This document shows, piece by piece, positions 17,892 through 26,334 of a DNA stretch of 51,199 nucleotides (the stretch's first letter is position 1; the number at the start of each line of letters is the position of its first letter). Source of the DNA: Pseudomonadota bacterium (GTDB lineage: Bacteria; Pseudomonadota; Alphaproteobacteria; Caulobacterales; Caulobacteraceae); contig JAEYWU010000115.1 of assembly GCA_023428785.1 (NCBI GenBank), positions 1 to 51,199 on the forward strand, written 5' to 3'. Below the pieces are notes generated by a model that did not search any database, had not been told where the DNA came from, and saw only the letters and a list, made by a program, of their open reading frames with translations. Both the position numbers and the translations under genes were made by a program.

Positions 17892-19043
17892 TCACACCAG
17901 TCCGGCTACCGTCGGCGCCTCGGCGCTGCCGGGGAAGACGGTGCGTTCAATGTCGGTCTGGTCCAGGCCCATGTGATCGCGCAGCAGCCCCTTGAAGATG
18001 GAGCGCACGTCGAGCGTAGGAGCGAGGTCGCGGCCTTCGAAGAGCCGGCTTTCCGCCAGGGTCGGCCAGTCTCCGATCAGGGCTCCGGGTCGCACCGCCC
18101 CGCCCGCCAGCAATAGGGTGGACGCCGTGCCGTGGTCGGTCCCGGCCGTGCCGTTGACCCGCGCGGTGCGGCCGAACTCGGTCGCGACGACGAGGGCGGT
18201 GCGGCTCCAGCGCTCACCAAGTCCGGTTCGCAGCCCGTCGATGACCTGATCCTGGATCGCCAGCCGGATCGCCAGCTGGCCTTCATCGGCGCCTTGCCGC
18301 GCGTGGGTATCGTAGCCGTCGAGAGACAGGGCCACGACGTCGGCCCCTTGCGGGCCGGTCATCAGGCCGGCGACGCCCCGGCCCAGTCCGGCGATGTCGC
18401 GCGGACCCAGCCGCTGGCCGTCCAGCGCTATTTCGGCCATGGCCTCAGTCTGCAGTCCCATGGCCAGGGCCGGACCCAGAAGGCTGTCCTCGGCGTAGAG
18501 GTCCATCAAAAGGCTCGCCAGCCGACCGTCGTCGTCGGGCGCGCCGCCGGGCGACCAGGATGCGGTCTGGACGTCGCCGCGGAGGATCAGGGGCGTCTGG
18601 GCGCCGACCGCCAGACCGCGCGCGTGACCGATGGCAAGAGCGCGGTTCAGCCAGCCGTCGCGCTGCTGGCGCAGCGCCGCGCCGCCGTTCTCGAGCACAT
18701 CCTGGGCGTCGAAATGCGACCGCAGGCGCGCCGGGATGGCTACCGCCGGGGCGAAACGGGCCTGACCGGCCTCAAAGAGGGCGTGCAGCCTCGGCATGGC
18801 CGGGTGCAGGCCGAAGTCCCCATCCAGCGGCAGGGCGCCACGCACGGTCAGCCCCCCTCGCAGCGCCTCATAGTTCGCATCACCGGTCGGCGCCGTGACC
18901 GAAAGACCGTCCATGGCGCCGCGGGCGATGATGACGACCAGCTTGTTACGCTCGCCATCCCGGGCGAGGGCCGAGCGACCCGCGAAGGCGACCGAGACGC
19001 CCATCGCGCTGGCCAGCCAGTGTCTGCGATTCAGCGTGATCAT
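17892..19043 (-). CDS. DUF1501 protein, Tat-exported
   Basis: A 383-aa protein of the DUF1501 family, related to the alkaline phosphatase/sulfatase fold. The N-terminus MITLNRRHWLASAMG carries a twin-arginine signal, so it is folded before export to the periplasm. Visible blocks are IIARGAMDGL, VALSLDGYDTHA and VVATEFGRTARVNGTAGTDHG, which contain the Asp/His residues expected for metal binding. The chosen ATG overlaps the DUF1800 stop by 4 bp (ATGA), so the genes are coupled. The pair DUF1800-DUF1501 is widespread and presumably forms one surface or periplasmic system of unknown function. Confidence 0.87.
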   Translation of the reverse strand: MITLNRRHWLASAMGVSVAFAGRSALARDGERNKLVVIIARGAMDGLSVTAPTGDANYEALRGGLTVRGALPLDGDFGLHPAMPRLHALFEAGQARFAPAVAIPARLRSHFDAQDVLENGGAALRQQRDGWLNRALAIGHARGLAVGAQTPLILRGDVQTASWSPGGAPDDDGRLASLLMDLYAEDSLLGPALAMGLQTEAMAEIALDGQRLGPRDIAGLGRGVAGLMTGPQGADVVALSLDGYDTHARQGADEGQLAIRLAIQDQVIDGLRTGLGERWSRTALVVATEFGRTARVNGTAGTDHGTASTLLLAGGAVRPGALIGDWPTLAESRLFEGRDLAPTLDVRSIFKGLLRDHMGLDQTDIERTVFPGSAEAPTVAGLV

Positions 19044-20437
19044 CGGCGTTGAAACTCCGGCGACATCAGAAGGAGGGCGAGCGCTTCGGACCGGCTTTCC
19101 GCGCGGGACACGGCGGTGCGCGTGCGGTCCGACAACAGGCTCCCGAGCGAAGCCTCGGCCAGTTCGACCGGTCCGAGCGGGCTCGGTACGGCCTCGGCAA
19201 AGGCCTGGGCCCAGTTCATGCGGCGCACCACGGCGTCGGGTGCGCCCCACGCGGCCGCCTCGTCGGGCCAGCCCTCGGGCGACGGCGGCGAATAGGGCGG
19301 TTGGCCGAGCTGTCTCAGGATCGGGGCGACATGCTCGATCCGGCCTGGCGCTAGCCCGACCGCCCGATAGCCGGATACGATCAGTTCATAGGGCGTCTTG
19401 AGCTTGGCCTGTGCCGGCGTCCACGCCTCGGGCAGGTCGATCAGGGTCGCGGCCACCACCGACAGATCGCCGCCGCTGCGGGTCCAGGCCTGCTCCAGCG
19501 CGGCCACGGCCGAGGCCGGAGGCTCGTCGGCGATGAAGTGTGCGGCGATCCGCTGCGCTGCGCGGCGCGCGGTGGCCGGGTGGGCCGCCAGATCGTTGAG
19601 CACCGCGCGTCCCTGCTCGAAGCCGGACTGACGATAGGTGCGGCTCATCACCGTCCGGTCGCCCGGCTCGTGGATCAGGGGCTGGAAGACAAAGCCATGG
19701 GGCCCTGTCTGGGCTGATCGACGCACGGGGGCGGGGGTGTTCGGCGGCGCGGTGATCGACCAGCCGGTCAGGGCGCGCGCGAACTCGGTGACATCGGCCT
19801 GGGTATAGCCGGCGTCGGCGCCGACGGTGTGGAGTTCCAGGATTTCGCGGGCGAGGTTCTCGTTCAGACCGGCGTCACGTCTGCGGCCCGCCGGGCTGTT
19901 GGGGCCGATCGACTGGGCCTGATCCAGATAGAGCAGCATGGCCGGATGGCTTTCGGCCCCGACCAGCAGGTCGGCGAAGCGGCCAAAGACGCGCGGGCGG
20001 ATCGCCTCGGCTTCATACTGCGGGATGACGAGCGCCGCCTGGAACTTGGTGGCCGAGACGGCGAACCAGTTGGTCCAGAACAGGGCCCAGCGCTCGGCGA
20101 AGCCGTCGGCGGTCCGCGAACCCAGCCGCATCCGGGCGAGAAAGCCGTCGCTGGTCGCCGCCGCCAGGATACGCCGGGCCTCCATGACCGGGTCTCGGTC
20201 CGGATCGGCGTCGACGCGCTGGGCCTCCGCGATGTCGTCGCGATAGGCGTAGAGGGCTTCGATCTGGTCCTCGGTGGTGGCCAGTTGCGCCTCGGGTCGC
20301 GGGGCCCCGCCCGGCCTGATCTGGCTCAGCAGCCAGTCTCGAGGATCCCCGATCGCTTCCAGTTCGCCCGGCCGCGCGCCCATGGCGAAGCGCGTGAGGG
20401 CGATGGCCTTGCGTGGGTCGGCTGTGCTCTGCGCCAT
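19040..20437 (-). CDS. DUF1800 family protein
   Basis: A 465-aa DUF1800 protein. Typical blocks are ALTRFAMGARPGE at the start, FWTNWFAVS near 115, NENLAREILELHTVG near 190 with TQADVTEFARALTGW following, and ARRAAQRIAAHFIADEPP near 300. The family is mostly helical, of unknown function, and almost always next to DUF1501. No classical signal peptide is visible; partner proteins may carry it out on the Tat signal of the DUF1501 protein, but this is a guess. An AGGGGAAA ribosome-binding site precedes the ATG. It diverges from the ATP12 gene across 134 bp, which includes a 6-bp inverted repeat at 20459-20477. Confidence 0.87.
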   Translation of the reverse strand: MAQSTADPRKAIALTRFAMGARPGELEAIGDPRDWLLSQIRPGGAPRPEAQLATTEDQIEALYAYRDDIAEAQRVDADPDRDPVMEARRILAAATSDGFLARMRLGSRTADGFAERWALFWTNWFAVSATKFQAALVIPQYEAEAIRPRVFGRFADLLVGAESHPAMLLYLDQAQSIGPNSPAGRRRDAGLNENLAREILELHTVGADAGYTQADVTEFARALTGWSITAPPNTPAPVRRSAQTGPHGFVFQPLIHEPGDRTVMSRTYRQSGFEQGRAVLNDLAAHPATARRAAQRIAAHFIADEPPASAVAALEQAWTRSGGDLSVVAATLIDLPEAWTPAQAKLKTPYELIVSGYRAVGLAPGRIEHVAPILRQLGQPPYSPPSPEGWPDEAAAWGAPDAVVRRMNWAQAFAEAVPSPLGPVELAEASLGSLLSDRTRTAVSRAESRSEALALLLMSPEFQRR

Positions 20438-20571
20438 GCCGCGTTTCCCCTGTTCCCACGCCGTTGAACGTACGGCGTTCGCGGTTCCGTCGCGAGGGCC
20501 TGGATGGGGCTGGCGGATCTGGCCAGTTCGCGGCGCGCGCTCTGGTTTCCGTTCCGGGGCAGGGAGCCTAT

Positions 20572-21339
20572 ATGCGCGCCATGCAGATTCCGCCGCTCGA
20601 TCCCAATGTCGCCGCTCGAAAAGGTTTTCGTGAGTCCGAGGAGCGCATCAAGCGATTCTGGAGCACAGTTTCGGTCGAGGAAGGCGAGGGCGGCTGGCGT
20701 ATCCTGCTGGACGGCCGCTCGCCCAGGACCCCGGCGGGCGCCCCCCTGACCCTGCCGACCAAGGCCTCGGCCCGGCTGGTGGCCGATGAGTGGGAGGCGC
20801 AGGGCGAGCACCTCGATCCGGGCTCCATGCCCGCGACCCGTCTGGCCGCCACCGCCATCGACCGCATTCCCCTGGCCCGGGCCGAGACCGCCGAGGAGAT
20901 CGCCCGCTACGCCGGTTCGGACGCCCTCTGCTATTTCGCCGATGGTCCGATGTCCCTGATCGCCCGCCAGCAGGCCGTCTGGGGTCCGTGGCTGGACTGG
21001 GCCGAGCGCGAGCACGGTGTGCGGCTGTTTCGCGCCCAGGGCATCGCCCATGTCGCCCAGCCGGCCGAGAGCACGCTCAGGGTCCGCGACCTTTCGCTGG
21101 GTCTGGACGACTTCGCCCTGACGGGCCTGGCCACCGCCGTTGGCCTTTATGGCTCCGCCATCCTCGCCCTGGCCGTCCAGCAGGGCGCACTGGACGGGGA
21201 GGAGGCCTTCGACCTGTCCCGCCTAGACGAAGCCTTCCAGGAAGAGCAGTGGGGCGTCGACGCCGAGGCCGCCGAACGCACCGCCTCGCGGCGGGCGGAG
21301 GCCGCCTTGCTAGGCCGATGGTTCCGGGCTCTGCTTTGA
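20572..21339 (+). CDS. ATP12-family F1-ATPase assembly chaperone
   Basis: A 255-aa protein of the ATP12 family. In mitochondria ATP12 binds the F1 alpha subunit and guides it into the F1 ring; alphaproteobacterial homologues are thought to do the same. Key blocks are KRFWSTVSVEE near the start, WRILLDGRSPRTPAG, VADEWEAQGE and DALCYFADGP. The start is the ATG at 20572 (MRAMQIPPLDPN), with GGGAG 5 bp upstream; the ATG three codons later lacks that spacing. The family is a hallmark of Alphaproteobacteria and mitochondria, supporting the taxonomic placement. Confidence 0.93.
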   Translation: MRAMQIPPLDPNVAARKGFRESEERIKRFWSTVSVEEGEGGWRILLDGRSPRTPAGAPLTLPTKASARLVADEWEAQGEHLDPGSMPATRLAATAIDRIPLARAETAEEIARYAGSDALCYFADGPMSLIARQQAVWGPWLDWAEREHGVRLFRAQGIAHVAQPAESTLRVRDLSLGLDDFALTGLATAVGLYGSAILALAVQQGALDGEEAFDLSRLDEAFQEEQWGVDAEAAERTASRRAEAALLGRWFRALL

Positions 21340-21393
21340 CCGTCAGGTCTGGTGGGGTGGAGCGCCAGCCTCGTTTGCGGCTAGTTTGCAGCC

Positions 21394-22095
21394 ATGTCTC
21401 GCATCTTCCTTCTCGCGTCAGCTTTAGCCGTGCTGTTGAATCCGGCGACGGCTCACGCCCAGAACGCCGAGGCGCCGGAGGTCCAGGCTCTCTGCGGGCT
21501 CGGGGAAAGCTACACAGTCGAGGGCGGCCCCGTCCACGGGACGATCAGGCCAGCGTTCGACGGGTACGCAATCTATCTGTTTGTCCACCCTGAGGCGACT
21601 CATGCGGCGATCGGAACGTTCAGGGAGAACGACCGGTCTATCGGAGCGCTTTTAATCGATGTGCGGGCGCCGAGCCTCGATCTGGGAGATCCCGAAGTCC
21701 GGGTGAACGTACTGTCCATCCAAGGACGCCCTATCCTCGCGGAGGACCTGAGCAACTATTTCTGGCGCGTCCGGCTGAGGATCGGCGACGACGCTGACTG
21801 GTATGGCCCGGGAGCCGCCGGAGAGGCCGTCTTCACCACGACGGGCTACACGATCTCTGAGCCTTTTGCTGCGGAACCCTACATCTCCTTCCGCGGCGAG
21901 ATCGCACCCGGGCGCGATGTCTACAGACGCCTGATCGGTGAGGGGCGTATGACCGCCGAATTCCACACACCCCGTCGCGGCTTCAGTGGCGGCCAGCTAG
22001 TGGCGGTTTCCGAGTTCTCGCTGGAACCGCTTCATGCCTTTATGCAGGCCGCTCAAGCCCACTTTGCGGCCTGCGCCGCAGAGGCGGCCGCTTAA
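21394..22095 (+). CDS. Hypothetical secreted protein
   Basis: A 233-aa protein with a clear signal peptide (MSRIFLLASALAVLLNPATAHAQ, cleaved near residue 22). The mature part is beta-rich, with three cysteines (one near residue 34, two near the C-terminus as CAAEAAA and before). No family is recognised. Base composition is visibly lower in GC than the flanking genes, hinting at separate history. Its stop sits directly against the first of three 17-bp dyads that precede the next gene. Confidence 0.65.
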   Translation: MSRIFLLASALAVLLNPATAHAQNAEAPEVQALCGLGESYTVEGGPVHGTIRPAFDGYAIYLFVHPEATHAAIGTFRENDRSIGALLIDVRAPSLDLGDPEVRVNVLSIQGRPILAEDLSNYFWRVRLRIGDDADWYGPGAAGEAVFTTTGYTISEPFAAEPYISFRGEIAPGRDVYRRLIGEGRMTAEFHTPRRGFSGGQLVAVSEFSLEPLHAFMQAAQAHFAACAAEAAA

Positions 22096-22162
22096 CTTTC
22101 CAACCCGGAAAATTATCACTTGCTATCATGGAAAGTGACTGATAGCTTTCCAACATGGAAAG
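22096..22162 (+). promoter_or_regulatory. Three-copy 17-bp dyad, probable operator/promoter
   Basis: Three related 17-bp sites fill the gap upstream of the membrane protein gene. Site 1 (22096-22112) and site 3 (22146-22162) have arms CTTTCC/GGAAAG around AACCC or AACAT; site 3 is a perfect dyad, site 1 has one mismatch. Site 2 (22119-22135) keeps the right arm CATGGAAAG but has a poor left arm (CTTGCT). The stretch GCTATCAT at 22122-22129 inside site 2 resembles the Caulobacter housekeeping -10 element. I infer autoregulation by the winged-helix protein encoded two genes downstream. Confidence 0.65.
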
Positions 22163-22172
22163 TGAGGTCGCC

Positions 22173-22622
22173 ATGACGAACCAACCCGATCCCCACGAGG
22201 CCCTGGCCTCGATCCGCGAGGCGCGCAGCGCCATGGGGCGTGATCTGGATTATCCCGCCGGGTGGGATGTCTTCTACGGCGCCATCTGCGGCGCCCTGGT
22301 GCTCAGCCAGGGTCTGCCGACGCCCTGGAGCCTTGTTCTTCTGGTCGGGTCGGTGGCCGCGATGGCCTTGATGGTCCGCTGGTGGCGCGCCCGCACCGGC
22401 TGGTGGGTCAATGGCTACGGTCCGCCGAAGGCGCGCTGGGTCGCCTTTGGACTGGCCGCCGTGCTGCTGGCCCTGATTAGTGTGTCGGTCTGGGCCCGCT
22501 TCAACGAAGGCCCGATCTGGGTTCCGTTCGCGGCCGGTCTGGCTGGCGCTCTGGCCGCAGGCTTCGGTGGACGCCTCTGGATGAAGGTCTATCGTCAGGA
22601 CCTGCGGGACGGCGGGCAATGA
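22173..22622 (+). CDS. Small integral membrane protein, paired with regulator
   Basis: A 149-aa membrane protein with four predicted helices at about 38-53, 56-72, 94-113 and 118-138 and a basic C-terminal tail. No family is recognised with confidence. The start MTNQPDP is chosen because GTGAGG lies about 6 bp upstream; an ATG six codons earlier lies inside the third dyad and would leave no ribosome-binding site. It overlaps the winged-helix regulator gene by 4 bp (ATGA). Small membrane proteins coupled to this kind of regulator are common in Proteobacteria, but what they sense or move is unknown. Confidence 0.75.
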   Translation: MTNQPDPHEALASIREARSAMGRDLDYPAGWDVFYGAICGALVLSQGLPTPWSLVLLVGSVAAMALMVRWWRARTGWWVNGYGPPKARWVAFGLAAVLLALISVSVWARFNEGPIWVPFAAGLAGALAAGFGGRLWMKVYRQDLRDGGQ

Positions 22623-22927
22623 CGGCCGCCCCCGTCTTCGACGCGGTGATCCACGCGCCCGGGCGGCTGCAGATCTGCGCCATCCTCTCCAGCGTGGACG
22701 ACGCCGAGTTCGCCATGATCAGGGATGCGATCAAGGTCTCGGACTCGGTCATGTCCAAGCACCTGAAGCAGCTGGAGGAGGCGGGCTACGTCAAGCTGTC
22801 CAAGGCCGCCGAGAACGGCCGCCAGCGCACCTGGATCGCGCTGACAGGGCAGGGGCGCAAGGCCTTCGCCGCCCATGTGGCGGAACTGAACCGCCTCGCC
22901 TCCCTGACGGCCGGCATATCCGCCTGA
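22619..22927 (+). CDS. Winged-helix transcriptional regulator
   Basis: A 102-aa single-domain winged-helix DNA-binding protein, similar to the MarR/ArsR-like HTH_34 type. The helix-turn-helix is visible around residues 37-56 (IKVSDSVMSKHLKQLEEAGYV), and the wing contains RQRTWIALTGQGRKAF. No ligand domain or metal-binding cysteine cluster is present, so its signal is not evident. ATGA overlap with the membrane protein gene means coordinated synthesis. Sites of dimeric regulators are palindromes, so the three upstream dyads are its probable targets. Confidence 0.88.
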   Translation: MTAAPVFDAVIHAPGRLQICAILSSVDDAEFAMIRDAIKVSDSVMSKHLKQLEEAGYVKLSKAAENGRQRTWIALTGQGRKAFAAHVAELNRLASLTAGISA

Positions 22928-22994
22928 CCAGTTCGAGAGTTGCAAGCCCGCGCGGCGCTCCTTAAGCCACCCCCAGGTCAAGGAAGCGTCCATC

Positions 22995-24527
22995 ATGAAG
23001 CACATCCTCGAAGAGCTCGCCAAGAAGCGCGAAGCCGCCCGCCAGGGCGGCGGCGAAAAGCGCATCGCCTCCCAGCACGCCAAGGGCAAGCTGACGGCGC
23101 GTGAGCGGATCGCGGTGCTGCTCGACGAAGGCTCCTTCGAGGAAACCGACATGTTCGTGGAGCACCGCTCCTACGAATTCGGCATGCAGGACCAGCGCAT
23201 CCCCGGCGACGGTGTGGTCACCGGCCGGGGCCTGATCGACGGCCGGCTGGTCTATGTCTTCTCCAAGGACTTCACCGTCTTCGGCGGCTCGCTCTCGGGC
23301 GCCCACGCGGCCAAGATCGTCAAGCTCCAGAAGATGGCCCTGACCAACGGCGCCCCGATCATCGGCCTGTTCGACGCCGGCGGCGCCCGCATCCAGGAGG
23401 GTGTCGAGGCCCTGGCCGGCTATGCCGACATCTTCCTCCAGAACACGCTCGCGAGCGGGGTCATCCCCCAGATCAGCGTCATCATGGGCCCGTGCGCGGG
23501 CGGCGACGTCTATTCGCCGGCCCTGACCGACTTCATCTTCATGGTGAAGGACACGAGCTACATGTACGTCACCGGCCCCGATGTGGTGAAGACGGTCACC
23601 AACGAGGTCGTCACCCACGAGGACCTGGGCGGCGCATCCGTCCATTCGAAAAAGTCCGGCGTGGCCGACGGCGCCTTCGACAACGACCTGGAATGCCTGG
23701 CCGAGGTCCGCCGCCTGATAGGCTTCCTGCCTCTGTCGAACCGCGAAAAGCCCCCGGTGCGCGAGCCGTTCGACGAGCCCGACCGCGATGAACCCTCGCT
23801 CGACAGCCTGGTCCCGGCCAATCCGAACAAGCCCTATGACATCAAGGAGCTGATCCTGAAGGTCGCTGACGAGGCTGACTTCTTCGAGATCGCCCCCGAC
23901 TACGCCAAGAACATCGTCGTCGGCTTCGGCCGGCTGGACGGCCAGCCCGTCGGCTTCGTCGCCAACCAGCCCCTGGCCCTGGCGGGCGTGCTCGACATCG
24001 ACAGCTCCAGGAAGGCCGCGCGCTTCGTACGCTTCTGCGACGCCTTCGACATTCCGGTCGTCACCTTCGTCGACGTGCCGGGCTTCATGCCGGGCACCAA
24101 GCAGGAGTACGGCGGGCTCATCAAGCACGGCGCCAAGCTCTTGTTCGCCTACGCCGAGGCCACCGTGCCCAAGCTGACCGTCATCACCCGCAAGGCCTAT
24201 GGCGGCGCCTATGACGTCATGAGCTCCAAGCACCTGCGCGGCGACGTCAACTACGCCTGGCCCTCGGCCGAGATCGCCGTCATGGGGGCGAAAGGGGCGG
24301 TGGAGATCATCTTCCGCAAGGAAGCCGGCGACCCCGAGGCGCTGGCCGCCCGCGAAGCCGAATACAAGGACCGTTTCGCCAACCCCTTCGTCGCGGCGCG
24401 CCTCGGCTACATCGACGACGTGATCATGCCGCACGGCACCCGGCGGCGGCTCATCTCGGCGCTACGCAGCCTGAAGAACAAGCAGGCCGAGAACCCGTGG
24501 AAGAAGCACGATAATATTCCGCTTTAG
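22995..24527 (+). CDS. pccB: Acyl-CoA carboxylase beta subunit (propionyl-CoA type)
   Basis: A 510-aa carboxyltransferase of the PccB type, which moves the carboxyl group from biotin on PccA to propionyl-CoA, giving methylmalonyl-CoA. The N-terminal half has LFDAGGARIQEGVEAL and GPCAGGDVYSPAL; the C-terminal half has VDVPGFMPGTKQE, RKAYGGAYDVM and AVMGAKGAVEI. The Asp of AYGGAYDVM occupies the position linked to propionyl-CoA preference in related enzymes. AAGGAAG precedes the ATG by 7 bp. The biotin subunit is not adjacent but at 125-2143 on the other strand. The stop overlaps the convergent low-GC gene by 4 bp. Confidence 0.95.
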   Translation: MKHILEELAKKREAARQGGGEKRIASQHAKGKLTARERIAVLLDEGSFEETDMFVEHRSYEFGMQDQRIPGDGVVTGRGLIDGRLVYVFSKDFTVFGGSLSGAHAAKIVKLQKMALTNGAPIIGLFDAGGARIQEGVEALAGYADIFLQNTLASGVIPQISVIMGPCAGGDVYSPALTDFIFMVKDTSYMYVTGPDVVKTVTNEVVTHEDLGGASVHSKKSGVADGAFDNDLECLAEVRRLIGFLPLSNREKPPVREPFDEPDRDEPSLDSLVPANPNKPYDIKELILKVADEADFFEIAPDYAKNIVVGFGRLDGQPVGFVANQPLALAGVLDIDSSRKAARFVRFCDAFDIPVVTFVDVPGFMPGTKQEYGGLIKHGAKLLFAYAEATVPKLTVITRKAYGGAYDVMSSKHLRGDVNYAWPSAEIAVMGAKGAVEIIFRKEAGDPEALAAREAEYKDRFANPFVAARLGYIDDVIMPHGTRRRLISALRSLKNKQAENPWKKHDNIPL

Positions 24528-25411
24528 GCTTCCGTTGCCGAGAAGGAATTATCTGGATCGGGATCTGCTTCCGCCATTGCCCCCCCAAGCTTCCGAAGCA
24601 TATCGTCTGCTTGGATCTGAAGCGTGGCGTACGTCGGTAGTGATCGCGCGGTTGCGACGGCATCGATAGCTCCGCGAGATGCGAAAAATGCCGACGACAG
24701 CAGCGTGACGAAATGATCGTATGTCCACAAATACTTGAACTCTTCACGATTTTGTACCGGGCGATCTAAGCTGCCTTGCCAGAAATAGTTGACGCCATAG
24801 AAGCTGCCGTGAAGTATTTCTGACGATGGCCTATATATCGTGAATATGGCCCCGGATAGCGCCTCGGCTGCGCTCTTCGATATTGATCCAACCTCAGCAA
24901 TACGTTGCTCGATGTTATCCGATGTCCAGTCTCGAACCTCTTGTCCCTTCTTATTTGTAAACTCGTCTAACGCCTCAGGGAGGCCTGGAAAGTCGGAGGC
25001 GGACTCGGCGATGGACCGCTGAACAGTGAACTTGATCCCGTTCATGTTTGCCGTGCGTTTCAGATCGCGCCAGCGCTTTTGCCGCATATGTCGAACGGCC
25101 CGGAGTGCCGTCTCAGGTCCTTTGGCGTTGATATAGGCGACGTTGACTGCTGTTTCCGCAGCAGAACGCGCGATTCCAAAACAATCACGAATAGCCATAT
25201 CGACGTCTGTCGTGAGCTTAAGAATGCTGTGAATGGAGACGCCTAATGCTTGAAGCATCCAAATCGTCACACGATCGGCTTCACTTGCTGGGTGGCCAAC
25301 AGCCCCAGCAATCTCATCGATCAGGCGGTCGAGTAGCTTGAGCTGGTAATCTAAGATTGCTCGTCCCGAAGCTCGAAACTCGGCGAATTCGGGTGCTGGG
25401 TCATCTGTCAC
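24524..25411 (-). CDS. DUF5677-like hypothetical protein, low-GC
   Basis: A protein of about 295 aa, mainly helical, with blocks that recall DUF5677: FGIARSAAETAVNVAYI around residue 80 and SSEILHGSFYG around 195. No signal peptide or membrane helix. Its codons are visibly richer in A and T (ATA, TTA, AAT, AGA) than any neighbour, so it was probably acquired horizontally. The GTG start at 25411 overlaps the GFA gene stop by 4 bp (GTGA); earlier starts would overlap it further. DUF5677 proteins are of unknown function and often sit in mobile or defence-rich regions. Confidence 0.65.
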   Translation of the reverse strand: MTDDPAPEFAEFRASGRAILDYQLKLLDRLIDEIAGAVGHPASEADRVTIWMLQALGVSIHSILKLTTDVDMAIRDCFGIARSAAETAVNVAYINAKGPETALRAVRHMRQKRWRDLKRTANMNGIKFTVQRSIAESASDFPGLPEALDEFTNKKGQEVRDWTSDNIEQRIAEVGSISKSAAEALSGAIFTIYRPSSEILHGSFYGVNYFWQGSLDRPVQNREEFKYLWTYDHFVTLLSSAFFASRGAIDAVATARSLPTYATLQIQADDMLRKLGGAMAEADPDPDNSFSATEA

Positions 25412-25812
25412 TTCCACCGCTCCACGTCCCCCGTCACCTCCACCCACGGGCATTTGCGGCTGTCATAGACTTCCACCCACGGCGCCGGGAAATCCGCCTC
25501 CGCGAAGGTCCCGACCGGGATGGCCACCAGTCCCTCGATCTCGGGATGGCCGCCGTTCACATAGGCGACCGTGACGCCGCAAGATGGGCAGAAGGAGAAG
25601 GTGGCCGTCCCGCCGCTGTCGCCGGTCAGCTGGAACGTCCGCGCCGCGCCCGCCATCGCCACCTGATCCGCCGGAAACCGCGCCTGCACCGCGAACGCCG
25701 AGCCCGACCGCCGCTTGCAGTTCAGGCAGTGGCACACCGACACCCGCACCGGCTCCCCCGTCACGGTCGCAGTCAACTGGCCACAGATGCAGGAGGCGGT
25801 GCGTTGGGTCAT
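25408..25812 (-). CDS. GFA-family zinc protein (Mss4-like)
   Basis: A 134-aa protein of the GFA (glutathione-dependent formaldehyde-activating enzyme-like) family. Zinc ligands are visible as CICG at the start, CHCLNC at residues 28-33 and CPSCG near 75. The domain is a beta-sandwich of the Mss4 type. The family name is historical; most members are not proven to handle formaldehyde. The ATG lies 82 bp from the divergent secreted protein gene. Base composition is typical for the genome, unlike the low-GC gene that follows it. Confidence 0.9.
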   Translation of the reverse strand: MTQRTASCICGQLTATVTGEPVRVSVCHCLNCKRRSGSAFAVQARFPADQVAMAGAARTFQLTGDSGGTATFSFCPSCGVTVAYVNGGHPEIEGLVAIPVGTFAEADFPAPWVEVYDSRKCPWVEVTGDVERWK

Positions 25813-25893
25813 GCCTGACCCTAGTCCTGACGTCGCCTGACGTCACCCGCCGCCGGGGCTGCGGCCCGCCCCGGTCCGTGCTTTGCTCAAGCC

Positions 25894-26334
25894 ATGTTCC
25901 GCTCAGCCGCCGTCGCTCTCGCCCTGACCCTCGCCGCGCCCGCAGCCGCCCAGGCCTGCATTCTCCCGCCGCCGGGACCCGGCGAACGGATGACCGAGGG
26001 CCGCTGGACCACCGTCGCCGTGGCGACCGTCGTAGCGGTCGAGAGCGACGATCCGGATCGGCCCAACCGCGAGTTCGAGGCGACCTTCGAGGTCACCCGC
26101 CCGGTCGAGGGCTGGCCCCAGACCGGCCGCTACAGCCTCTGGCACGCGGAGCGGACCGAATGCCCGCTGGTGCTGCCGCTCCCGGTCGAGGGTGAGGCCT
26201 GGGTGCTCTACTTCCAGGGCCGGACCGAAGCCGATGGGATGATCCACTACGCCTGGCCCCTGACCTGGGCCGAGCGCCTCGATCCCCGTTTCGGCGGTGA
26301 TCCTGAGGCGGACATCAGCGATCTGGAGCCCTGA
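25894..26334 (+). CDS. Hypothetical secreted protein
   Basis: A 146-aa protein with a signal peptide (cleavage near AQAC, residue 20) and a beta-rich mature part. Cys21 next to the cleavage point and one later cysteine (RTECPL) could form a disulfide; the pattern of a cysteine right after the cleavage site recalls TIMP/netrin-like folds, but the similarity is too weak to assign. The last 20 bp overlap the 3' end of the convergent S41 peptidase gene. Confidence 0.6.
   Translation: MFRSAAVALALTLAAPAAAQACILPPPGPGERMTEGRWTTVAVATVVAVESDDPDRPNREFEATFEVTRPVEGWPQTGRYSLWHAERTECPLVLPLPVEGEAWVLYFQGRTEADGMIHYAWPLTWAERLDPRFGGDPEADISDLEP

Noticed and set aside
20459..20477. Inverted repeat CGCCGT/ACGGCG between DUF1800 and ATP12 as an SOS box.
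   Set aside because: Does not fit the GTTC-N7-GTTC pattern of Caulobacter LexA; could be chance in GC-rich DNA.
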